Shown here piece by piece: positions 14,661 through 21,873 of a stretch of 24,780 nucleotides of DNA. The notes beneath the pieces are model-generated. The model was not told the origin of the DNA and did no database searches. It saw nothing but the letters and a program-made list of their open reading frames with translations. The stretch lies in contig CAZXOC010000083.1 in assembly GCA_964642165.1 (NCBI GenBank), forward strand, positions 1 to 24,780, written 5' to 3'. This DNA is from CAYRVX01 sp964642165 (GTDB lineage: Bacteria; Planctomycetota; Phycisphaerae; SM23-33). Numbering within the stretch: the stretch's first letter is position 1; each line of letters begins with the position of its first letter. The position numbers and the translations under genes are program-made.

Positions 14661-17024
14661 ATGCTACGAACGTGGACGTTCTTTCTCGCGTCGGTGTGGC
14701 TCGCGGGCGCGGCGGCCGGCGAGGTCCGCCAGCGGGTCGGCTTGGACCGCCCGCCGAGGAACATCGACCAGTTCCTCCAAGTTCGCGGCCGTGCGAATGT
14801 GCTGCACGGGCACTGGCAGCCGCCGGCGGTGCACCGGCCCTTCGACGGCCGTCTGACCGCCGAGGCGGTCCGCACGGGCATCGACGACGCCGTCACGTAC
14901 CTCCGGCACTGCCAGCGGAAGGACGGCTCGATCGGCTACCAGAGGGGCCTTCACCTGGCGGGCGAAACGTCCCTGGCGGCGCTGGCCATGCTCGCCGCGG
15001 GCGCCAACCCGCTCAGCGACAGCCAGCTCGCCGCGGCGCTGGACTACCTGGCCAAGGCCGACCACGACAACACCTACGTGCGGGCGATCCGCGCGAACGT
15101 ATGGGAGTACGCCCTGCGGAAGGTGCCGCACGACGAGAAGATCCGCGCCGCTCTCAAGAAGGACTTCGACTGGCTGATGGAGGCCATGAACAAGGAGGGC
15201 TGGCGCTACCACCTGCGGTCCACCGACTGGGACAACTCGTGCAGCCAGTACGGCGTGCTGGGCGTCTGGGCGGCGGCACGGGCGGGCCACCAACCCGGCG
15301 AGGAGTTCTGGAAGACGTGCAGCCGCCATTTCCGCACGAGCCAGCGCCCCGACGGCGGCTGGAGCTACCAGAGCGGCAGCTCGACGGCGAACATGGCCAC
15401 CGCCGGGCTGGCGAGCATGTTCCTCGTCTTCGACATGTACCACGGCAAGAGTTTCTACTCGGCCGCCAACCCGCGGACGTTCACGAGCGGCGACGCGGCG
15501 GCGGTCCTCAAGAGCATCGAGCGCGGCATGGCGTGGCTGGGCAAGCGCGGCGGGGCGAACAACGACGGGTACTACCTCTACGGCATCGAGCGGACGGGCG
15601 TGGCCAGCGGGCGGAAGTACATCGGCGGGCGCGACTGGTTCCACGAAGGCGCCACCGCGGTCCTTCGCGCCCAGCGAGCGGGCGGCTCGATCCCCACCGG
15701 GCGATGGGGAGGCCCCGTCGCCAACACCGCCTGGTGCACGCTGTTCCTCGTCTACGGCGGGGCGCCCGTGGCCTTCAACAAGCTCCAGTACGGCACGGGG
15801 CAGGACTGGAACCTCAACCCGCGCGACCTCGCCAACCTGACCAAGCACCTCTGGAGCGCGTACGAGAGGCCGCTCAACTGGCACTCCGTCAGCATCGACG
15901 CCGACGCCGACGAGCTCGAGGCGCCCATCCTGTTCGTCTCCGGCTCACAGGCCGCGACGTTCACCGAGACCGAGTGCCTCAAGCTGCGCGAGTACGTCCA
16001 GCGCGGCGGGACGATCCTCGCCGAGCCGTCCGACCACAGCGAGGCCTTTGCCCGGTCGATGGCCGAGCTGCTGCGGCAGATGTTCCCCGGAAACGCCTAC
16101 CCCGGCCGCGGGCTGCGGGAGCTGCCGGGCGACCACGGCGTCTACACCGTGCTCAAGCAGGACTGGACCCGGCGCCCCCGCCTGCGCGGCGCGTCCGACG
16201 GCTCGCGGACGTTCTTCTTCCTGTCGCAGGAGTACCTCTCCGCCGACTGGCAGAGGAACCGCACCGACTCCGACGCGTTCCGGCTGGCGATGAACGTGCT
16301 GTTCTACGCGACGGACCTGGCCGCGCTGGAGGGCAAGTTCGCATCGATCCTTCCGGAGACGCCACCGGCCAAGAAGCGCGAGCAGGTCGCCACCGTCGCG
16401 CGCGTCCGCTACGCCTCGGCCGGCGGGCATCCGCGCGACTGGGACGCCGCCGCGACGTGCTGGAAGCAGTTCGCCCCGTACGTGAGGCACGTGACCGGCT
16501 GCGAACTGACCGAGCACGACCCGGTGCGGCTCGGACAGGACGACCTGAAGGGCATCCGCCTGCTGCACGTCACGGGCCGGCACGGCCTCATCCTCGGCCC
16601 GGCGGAGCAACAGGCCCTGAGGGCCTACGTCGCCGGCGGCGGAACCGTGCTCGTGGATGCCTACGCCGGCGCGTCGGCCTTCGCCGCCGCGGCGCGGCGC
16701 GAGATCGAGGCCGTCTTCGGCAAGCTCCACCCCCTGGGCGACGACGACCACCTCGCCGCCGGACGCTTCATCGGCGGCGCCGACCTCACCCGCAACATCC
16801 GCTTCAAGCTGCCGGCGAGAAAGCTCCTCCGCGCCCGAGGCGAGGACCCGCGAGGCCAGGAGCTGCTCGTCGCCTGCGCCCGGAAGCGCCCGGCCGTGAT
16901 CTTCTCCGAGTTCGGGCTCTCCGGCGCGATGGCCGGCGTCGAGAACTACCGGTCGCTCGGCTACAAGCCCGCCTCGGCGCGCCGGGTCGTCGGCAACGTG
17001 ATGGCCTACGTGATGGCGGACTGA
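14661..17024 (+). CDS. Alpha/alpha-toroid (prenyltransferase/squalene-cyclase-like) plus DUF4159-like protein
   Basis: 787 residues, RBS GAGGAA 6 nt before the ATG, signal peptide 1-20 (AGAAAG). Residues about 70-400 form an alpha/alpha-toroid of the prenyltransferase/squalene-oxidase repeat type, with QW-like turns KDGSIGYQ and RPDGGWSYQ. The Asp-rich catalytic motif of true terpene cyclases is not seen, so a binding role is more likely than terpene chemistry. Two amidotransferase-like alpha/beta segments follow: about 418-560 (ILFVSGSQAATF, LREYVQRGGTILAE) and about 576-787 (VARVRYASAGGHPRDW, LRAYVAGGGTVLVDAY), the latter matching DUF4159. This architecture is frequent in Planctomycetota and its function is unknown. 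It is probably translated with the upstream VIT/vWA gene. Confidence 0.88.
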   Translation: MLRTWTFFLASVWLAGAAAGEVRQRVGLDRPPRNIDQFLQVRGRANVLHGHWQPPAVHRPFDGRLTAEAVRTGIDDAVTYLRHCQRKDGSIGYQRGLHLAGETSLAALAMLAAGANPLSDSQLAAALDYLAKADHDNTYVRAIRANVWEYALRKVPHDEKIRAALKKDFDWLMEAMNKEGWRYHLRSTDWDNSCSQYGVLGVWAAARAGHQPGEEFWKTCSRHFRTSQRPDGGWSYQSGSSTANMATAGLASMFLVFDMYHGKSFYSAANPRTFTSGDAAAVLKSIERGMAWLGKRGGANNDGYYLYGIERTGVASGRKYIGGRDWFHEGATAVLRAQRAGGSIPTGRWGGPVANTAWCTLFLVYGGAPVAFNKLQYGTGQDWNLNPRDLANLTKHLWSAYERPLNWHSVSIDADADELEAPILFVSGSQAATFTETECLKLREYVQRGGTILAEPSDHSEAFARSMAELLRQMFPGNAYPGRGLRELPGDHGVYTVLKQDWTRRPRLRGASDGSRTFFFLSQEYLSADWQRNRTDSDAFRLAMNVLFYATDLAALEGKFASILPETPPAKKREQVATVARVRYASAGGHPRDWDAAATCWKQFAPYVRHVTGCELTEHDPVRLGQDDLKGIRLLHVTGRHGLILGPAEQQALRAYVAGGGTVLVDAYAGASAFAAAARREIEAVFGKLHPLGDDDHLAAGRFIGGADLTRNIRFKLPARKLLRARGEDPRGQELLVACARKRPAVIFSEFGLSGAMAGVENYRSLGYKPASARRVVGNVMAYVMAD

Positions 17025-17070
17025 GGAAGCGCCCCGGCCCGCGGCCCGAAGCCGTCGCCCGCCGGCGGGG

Positions 17071-17099
17071 CTGGCGCGCCGGCAGGAATATGGTCTAAT
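17071..17099 (+). promoter_or_regulatory. Candidate promoter for the two-component operon
   Basis: CTGGCG at 17071-17076, a 17-nt spacer, then TCTAAT at 17094-17099, 53 nt before the response-regulator ATG. The -10 is reasonable and the -35 weak. It is the only AT-bearing patch in this 127-bp spacer. Confidence 0.4.
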
Positions 17100-17151
17100 G
17101 GATGGGTGCATCGGCGCGGGAAAGGCGCCCGCAGGCCAGGCGGAGGCAACC

Positions 17152-17856
17152 ATGCCGGCAAGACGCATTCTGGTGATCGAGGACGACGCGGCCATCCGCC
17201 AGGGCATCGTCGACGCGCTGGCGTTCGCGCACTACGACACCGAGCAGGCGGACGACGGCGAGGCCGCCCTCGAGCTGGCCCTCACCGGGGAGTTCGACCT
17301 CGTGCTTCTCGACCTGATCCTGCCCCGGCGCGACGGGTTGGACGTGCTGCGGGAGATTCGCTCGGCCCGGGCGACGCTGCCGGTGATCATCCTGACGGCG
17401 CGGGGGGAGGAGTCCGACCGCGTGACGGGGCTGCGCCTGGGCGCCGACGACTACGTCGTCAAGCCGTTCAGCCTGAAGGAGCTGCTGGCGCGGATCGACG
17501 CGGTGCTCCGGCGCAGCCCGGAGCGCCCCACCGACGTGACGGAGGTGCCGATCCCCGCCGGACGCGCGGACCTCGCCCGGCGCGAGGTCCACCTCGACAG
17601 CGGCGAGCGCGTCGCCCTCTCGCAGCGCGAGGCCGAACTGCTGCGCTACCTCGCCTGCAACGCCGGGCGGGCCGTCTCACGCGACGAGATCCTCTCCCGC
17701 GTCTGGCGGATCAACCCCAGCGGCATCGACACGCGGACGATCGACATGCACGTCGCCCGCCTCCGCGAGAAGCTCCGCGACGACCCCGCCCGCCCGCGGG
17801 TGCTCCTGACCGTCCGAGGCAAGGGCTACATGTTCGCCGAGACCCGAGCAAGCTGA
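17152..17856 (+). CDS. OmpR/PhoB-family response regulator
   Basis: 234-residue cytoplasmic transcription factor. The receiver domain (4-120) has the acidic pocket E10-D11-D12, phosphoacceptor Asp54 in LVLLDLILP, Thr82 and Lys104 (VVKPF). The winged-helix DNA-binding domain (about 136-229) contains LSQREAELLRYL, the recognition-helix region DTRTIDMHVARLREKL and the wing motif VRGKGYMF. Start 17152 is chosen for GGAGG 5 nt upstream and because the receiver begins directly after it; the frame extends back to 17098 without a good RBS. Its stop overlaps the kinase ATG by one base (TGATG), so the two are translationally coupled. Targets are unknown; the VIT/vWA and DUF4159-like genes upstream are candidates by position only. 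Confidence 0.96.
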   Translation: MPARRILVIEDDAAIRQGIVDALAFAHYDTEQADDGEAALELALTGEFDLVLLDLILPRRDGLDVLREIRSARATLPVIILTARGEESDRVTGLRLGADDYVVKPFSLKELLARIDAVLRRSPERPTDVTEVPIPAGRADLARREVHLDSGERVALSQREAELLRYLACNAGRAVSRDEILSRVWRINPSGIDTRTIDMHVARLREKLRDDPARPRVLLTVRGKGYMFAETRAS

Positions 17857-19700
17857 TGAAACGCACGTGGACCATCTGGCTGGCCTTCGCCCTGTGCGCG
17901 GCAGTGGTCCTGGCGGCGATGGCCTGGATCAGCCGCACCACCCTCGAGCTGGAGCGCGCCGAGCGCCAGGCCAACCGCCGCGCCGCCGCCGAGGAGAAGG
18001 TCCGCCTGGCGGTCTCGCAGATGGACGCGGCGCTGATGCCGCTGATCGTCCAGGAGAGCGCCCGCCCGTACTTCGTCTACGAGCCGTTCCACGCCGTCGG
18101 CCTGGCGTACACGCGGCTGTACCAGCAGCTCGGCACGAACGAGGTCTTCGTGCCGTCGCCGCTGCTCGGCCTGGAGTCCGACGATGTCCTGGTTCACTTC
18201 CAGGCGGACGCCGCGGGCGAGCTCACCAGCCCGCAGGTGCCCACCGGCAACCTGCTGGACCTGGCCACCGACGGTTACACCACCGGCGAGAAAGTGGAGG
18301 CGGCGCGGGCCCTGCTGGAGAAGCTCGCGGGGATCGTGGAACGCCGGAAGCTCCTGGCGCGGCTGCCCGATCCGGGCCCGCCGGCGCCGGCCACACGCCC
18401 GGCGGGGAAGATCCAGCGCCCCCGGACGGACCTGCCCCTGGCCGCCGAACAGGCCGCCGCCGACGAGCTCAGCAAGCTCCAGGCCCAGCGAAAGACCCGC
18501 CCGCTGAGCCGCGACGAGATCACGCAACTGCTCAACTCCACCAACATGATGGCTCGCTTCCGGGCGACCAGCGCCGCCCAGTTCGCCCAGCAGGTGGCCT
18601 TCAACCACGCCGTCGCGCCGAGGACCGTCGCCGAGGGCCCCCTCCAGCCCTGCTGGGTCGGCGATGCGCTGCTGCTGGCCCGGCGCGTGCGCCTGGGCGA
18701 CGCGGAGGTCCTCCAGGGCTGCTGGCTGAACTGGGAGCACATCCGCACGCGGCTGCTGGGCGAGGCGCGGGAGCTGCTGCCGGCGACGAGGCTGCTCCCC
18801 GCCGGCGACGAGGGCCCCCGCAGCGGGAGGTGCGTCCTGACCGCCCTGCCGGTACGGCTGGTCCCCGGCGACGTGCCGGAGGACCTCTCGGCCGCACGCT
18901 CGCCGGTGCGGCTGAGCCTGCTGATCGCCTGGGCGTGCGTCCTGCTGGGCGCGGGGGCCGTCGCCGTCCTGCTCGGCAAGACGCTCGGGCTCTCGCGGCG
19001 GCGCGGGGCGTTCGTTTCGGCCGTCACGCACGAGCTGCGGACGCCGCTGACCACCTTCCGCCTGTACGCCGACATGCTCGCCGGGGGCATGGTCGCCGAC
19101 GAGGCCAAGCGGGCGGGCTACCTCCGTCGCCTGCGCGACGAGGCCGACCGCCTCAGCCACCTCGTCGAGAACGTGCTGGCCTACGCTGGCCTGGGCGGGT
19201 CGCGATCCGCCGCGCACCTGGAGACCGTCCGCGTCGGCGAGGTCGTCGAGCGCAGCCGGGAGCGTCTCGCGGCCCTGGCCGAGCGGGCCGACATGCAGCT
19301 TGCCGTCGAGGCCGACGACGACGCGCTCGACGAGCGCATCCGCTGCAACACGTCCGCCGTCGAGCAGATCCTCCTGAACCTCGTGGACAACGCCTGCAAG
19401 TACGCCGGGCGGAGCGAGGACCGGCGGATCCACCTTCGCGCCGCCCGCCGCAACGGCGCCGGCGTCCTGACCGTGCGCGACCACGGCCCGGGCGTCCCCC
19501 GCGCCGAGCGCAAGCGGCTCTTCCACGCCTTCCGCAAGTCCGCCCGCGAGGCGGCGCACTCGGCCCCGGGCATCGGACTGGGACTGGCGCTCAGCCGCCG
19601 CCTGGCCCGCCGCATGGGCGGCGAGCTGCGCTTCGAGCCGACCGGCGACGACGGCGGCGCAAGCTTCACCCTCACGCTGCCGCTCGACGAGCCCTCGTGA
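17856..19700 (+). CDS. Sensor histidine kinase with large extracytoplasmic domain
   Basis: 614 residues; cognate kinase of the preceding regulator by overlap. TM1 lies at about 5-25 and TM2 at about 353-374, enclosing roughly 320 extracytoplasmic residues of no recognised sensor family, with a Pro/Ala-rich linker in the middle (PDPGPPAPATRPAG). TM2 runs almost directly into the HisKA helix with no clear HAMP domain. The phosphorylated His is H392 in THELRTPLTTF. The N-box has N512 (LLNLVDNACKYA), the G1 box is DHGPGVP, and GIGLGLALSRRLARRMGG is G2. The core is complete, so it should be active. The ligand is unknown. It ends 33 bp from the convergent esterase gene. Confidence 0.95.
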   Translation: MKRTWTIWLAFALCAAVVLAAMAWISRTTLELERAERQANRRAAAEEKVRLAVSQMDAALMPLIVQESARPYFVYEPFHAVGLAYTRLYQQLGTNEVFVPSPLLGLESDDVLVHFQADAAGELTSPQVPTGNLLDLATDGYTTGEKVEAARALLEKLAGIVERRKLLARLPDPGPPAPATRPAGKIQRPRTDLPLAAEQAAADELSKLQAQRKTRPLSRDEITQLLNSTNMMARFRATSAAQFAQQVAFNHAVAPRTVAEGPLQPCWVGDALLLARRVRLGDAEVLQGCWLNWEHIRTRLLGEARELLPATRLLPAGDEGPRSGRCVLTALPVRLVPGDVPEDLSAARSPVRLSLLIAWACVLLGAGAVAVLLGKTLGLSRRRGAFVSAVTHELRTPLTTFRLYADMLAGGMVADEAKRAGYLRRLRDEADRLSHLVENVLAYAGLGGSRSAAHLETVRVGEVVERSRERLAALAERADMQLAVEADDDALDERIRCNTSAVEQILLNLVDNACKYAGRSEDRRIHLRAARRNGAGVLTVRDHGPGVPRAERKRLFHAFRKSAREAAHSAPGIGLGLALSRRLARRMGGELRFEPTGDDGGASFTLTLPLDEPS

Positions 19701-19731
19701 CGGGCGCTCGGACCGGCATGTGCTTCGCCCG
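19701..19731. terminator. Weak inverted repeat between convergent genes
   Basis: CGGGCG (19701-19706) pairs with CGCCCG (19726-19731) across a 19-nt loop in the 33-bp gap between the kinase stop and the esterase stop. There is no U-tract. It could help termination on both strands, but evidence is slight. Confidence 0.2.
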
Positions 19732-19733
19732 CG

Positions 19734-21794
19734 CTACCTCCGCGGCTGCTCGCGGGCGGCGCGCTCGGCCGTGCCCCAGTCGTCCGTGCGGAACGGCGCG
19801 GCGGGCAGGCCCTCGCGGTTGTAGAGGCTGCAGCCGTGGGGGTTGTTGGCCCAGGCGTAGCGGACGGCGGCCGGGGACTTGACCTCGTCGCTCCAGACCA
19901 CCACCGTGTCCGCCGCGCCGCTCGGGCCCGGCGATCGCTCGATTCGCGCGTCGGCCCAGACGAACTTGCCGTCCGCGGCGGCGATGGCGAACTGCCTCAG
20001 GACGCCGTCTCTCGCGACCAGCCCCGCGCCGACGTGCCGGAACGTCAGCCGGATGCGGGAGCCCTCGACCTTCATCGACTCCTGCACGGGCCCGGAGTGG
20101 ACCAGGTCCCGCCCGTACTGCGCGCGCAGCGCCGCCAGGGCCAGACGCTTGCCGACGTCCTGCTTGTTGCGGGGGTGGATGTCGTTGGCCTCGCCGATGT
20201 CGGTGGTCACGGCCATCCCCGTCTTCGGCAGCGACAGGGCCATCGCCTGGGCCTCGCGGAGCCACGCCCAGCCGCCCTCCTCGGGCTGCTCGGGCGCCTT
20301 CATGAAGTTGGCGAGCTGGACGAAGCAGAAGGCGATGTCGCGCCCCCAGGCGTCGCGCCAGCTCCGGATCATCGCCGGGAAGAGCTCGCGGTACGTGATG
20401 GGCTGGGCGGCGTTGGACTCGCCCTGGTACCAGATGGCCCCGGCGATGCCGTACGGCACCAGCGGGGCGATCATGCCGTTGTACATGCCGCCGGGACCAG
20501 TCGGCGGGCGCGGCGGGCGCGGCACGCGAGGCACGGCGCGGCTCGGGCGACCGCAGCCGATCCGGTACCGCCACGAGCCGGCCAGCGGCACCGCCTCGCC
20601 GCCGTCGGCCGGCGAAAGCTCCATCTGCTCCGGGCGGCCGTAGATCCCCCCGCCGCCCCCGCCGTCCAGAACGCGGCAGGCGATGACGTTCCGCCCGGCC
20701 TTGACGAGACGCCCCGGCACGCGGTAGCGCCGCGGCGTGCGGTAGTGGTTCGGGTGCCCGTAGCCGATCGCGCCGACCTTCTCGCCGTTGACGTACGTCA
20801 CGTCGTCATCGTCGATCGGCCCGAGCGACAGCATCACGTCGCGTCCGGCCCAGGAGGCCGGCACGTCCACCTCCTTGCGGAACCAGACCACGCCGTCGAA
20901 GTTGCCCACCTCCGTCTGCTCCCAGAGCTGCGGCAGGAGCATGGCCCGCCACTCCGAGATGTCCAGGTTGAACCTCTCCCAGCCGCCGCGCGAGCCGGCG
21001 TCCTGCCGGGCCAGCTCCTTGAGGAACTCCTGGTAGGCGGCGGCGTAGTTCCGCTTCGCCTGCTCGTACTGCTCCATCAGCTCGCCCCTGCGCTTCTCGA
21101 AGTCGGCGCGGCGGCGGTCGAGGTCGGCGAGCATCGGCTGGAAGGCGGGCAGCTTCTGGAGGAACTTCCGCGGCGTCCACGGCTCGGCGCGGCTGCCGCC
21201 CCAGGAGGCGTTGATCAGCCCGACGGGCACGTTCAGCGTCTTGTGGAGCTGGCGGCCGAAGAAGTACCCCACCGCCGAGAAGCCCTTCGCCGTCTCCGGC
21301 GAGCAGCGCGACCACTGCCCCACGACGTCCGTCTGCGGCACGTCGGCCATCCGCTTCGGCACCGTGAACAGCCGCAGGTCCGGGTACGTCGCCGCCGGCA
21401 CCTCCGTCACGGCGATCGCCGTGCGCGCCAGCGGCCACTCCATGTTCGACTGCCCCGAGCAGACCCACACCTCCCCCACCAGGATGTCTCTCCGCGTGAC
21501 GTAGGCGAGCCGCGAGGCGATGGTCAGCTCGTGGGGACCCCCCGCCGGCAGCGGGTCCAGGCGCACCATCCAGCGCCCCTGCTCGTCGGCCGTGGCGTAC
21601 TTCCGCTGGCCCGCGAAGGAGACCGTCACGCCCGCGTGGGGCGCCGCCGTGCCCCAGACGGGCACCTCCTGGCCGCGCTGGAAGACGGCGTGGTCGGTGA
21701 AGACGGCCGGCAGCGAAACCTTGCCCTCGCCGCAGGCGGACAGCAGGAGGCACAGCGGCGCGAGCAGCGCGCCCCGCAGGATGCGTCGGGTCAT
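19734..21794 (-). CDS. Sialate O-acetylesterase-family lipoprotein (downstream paralog)
   Basis: 686 residues. RBS AAGGAG 6 nt before the ATG, then a lipoprotein signal with lipobox LSAC (Cys21). The SGNH-hydrolase SASA fold shows the nucleophile motif CSGQSNMEWPL (Ser116), NASWGGSRAEPW, MIAPLVPYGIAGAIWYQGESNA, and the catalytic Asp538/His540 pair in DIHPRNKQ. A beta-rich insert with jelly-roll-like sequence (VVWFRKEVDVPASW) splits the catalytic part at about 300-420, as in this family. It is expected to remove O-acetyl groups from sialic acids or other acetylated glycans at the cell envelope; some planctomycete homologs may act on xylan or other glycans. It follows its paralog at 21874-24042 by 79 bp, likely one operon. 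Confidence 0.93.
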   Translation of the reverse strand: MTRRILRGALLAPLCLLLSACGEGKVSLPAVFTDHAVFQRGQEVPVWGTAAPHAGVTVSFAGQRKYATADEQGRWMVRLDPLPAGGPHELTIASRLAYVTRRDILVGEVWVCSGQSNMEWPLARTAIAVTEVPAATYPDLRLFTVPKRMADVPQTDVVGQWSRCSPETAKGFSAVGYFFGRQLHKTLNVPVGLINASWGGSRAEPWTPRKFLQKLPAFQPMLADLDRRRADFEKRRGELMEQYEQAKRNYAAAYQEFLKELARQDAGSRGGWERFNLDISEWRAMLLPQLWEQTEVGNFDGVVWFRKEVDVPASWAGRDVMLSLGPIDDDDVTYVNGEKVGAIGYGHPNHYRTPRRYRVPGRLVKAGRNVIACRVLDGGGGGGIYGRPEQMELSPADGGEAVPLAGSWRYRIGCGRPSRAVPRVPRPPRPPTGPGGMYNGMIAPLVPYGIAGAIWYQGESNAAQPITYRELFPAMIRSWRDAWGRDIAFCFVQLANFMKAPEQPEEGGWAWLREAQAMALSLPKTGMAVTTDIGEANDIHPRNKQDVGKRLALAALRAQYGRDLVHSGPVQESMKVEGSRIRLTFRHVGAGLVARDGVLRQFAIAAADGKFVWADARIERSPGPSGAADTVVVWSDEVKSPAAVRYAWANNPHGCSLYNREGLPAAPFRTDDWGTAERAAREQPRR

Positions 21795-21873
21795 CGCGTT
21801 CTCCTTGGTGACGGTACGCGGTCGAACGGCCGCGAGCCGGCTCGATGCGTGGGTTCGCGGCAGGGGGACCTCG

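Noticed and set aside
14661..15900. True squalene or terpene cyclase
   Set aside because: The toroid repeats are present, but the protein carries a signal peptide and I see no Asp-rich cyclase motif; the C-terminal DUF4159-like part points to the planctomycete binding-type family.
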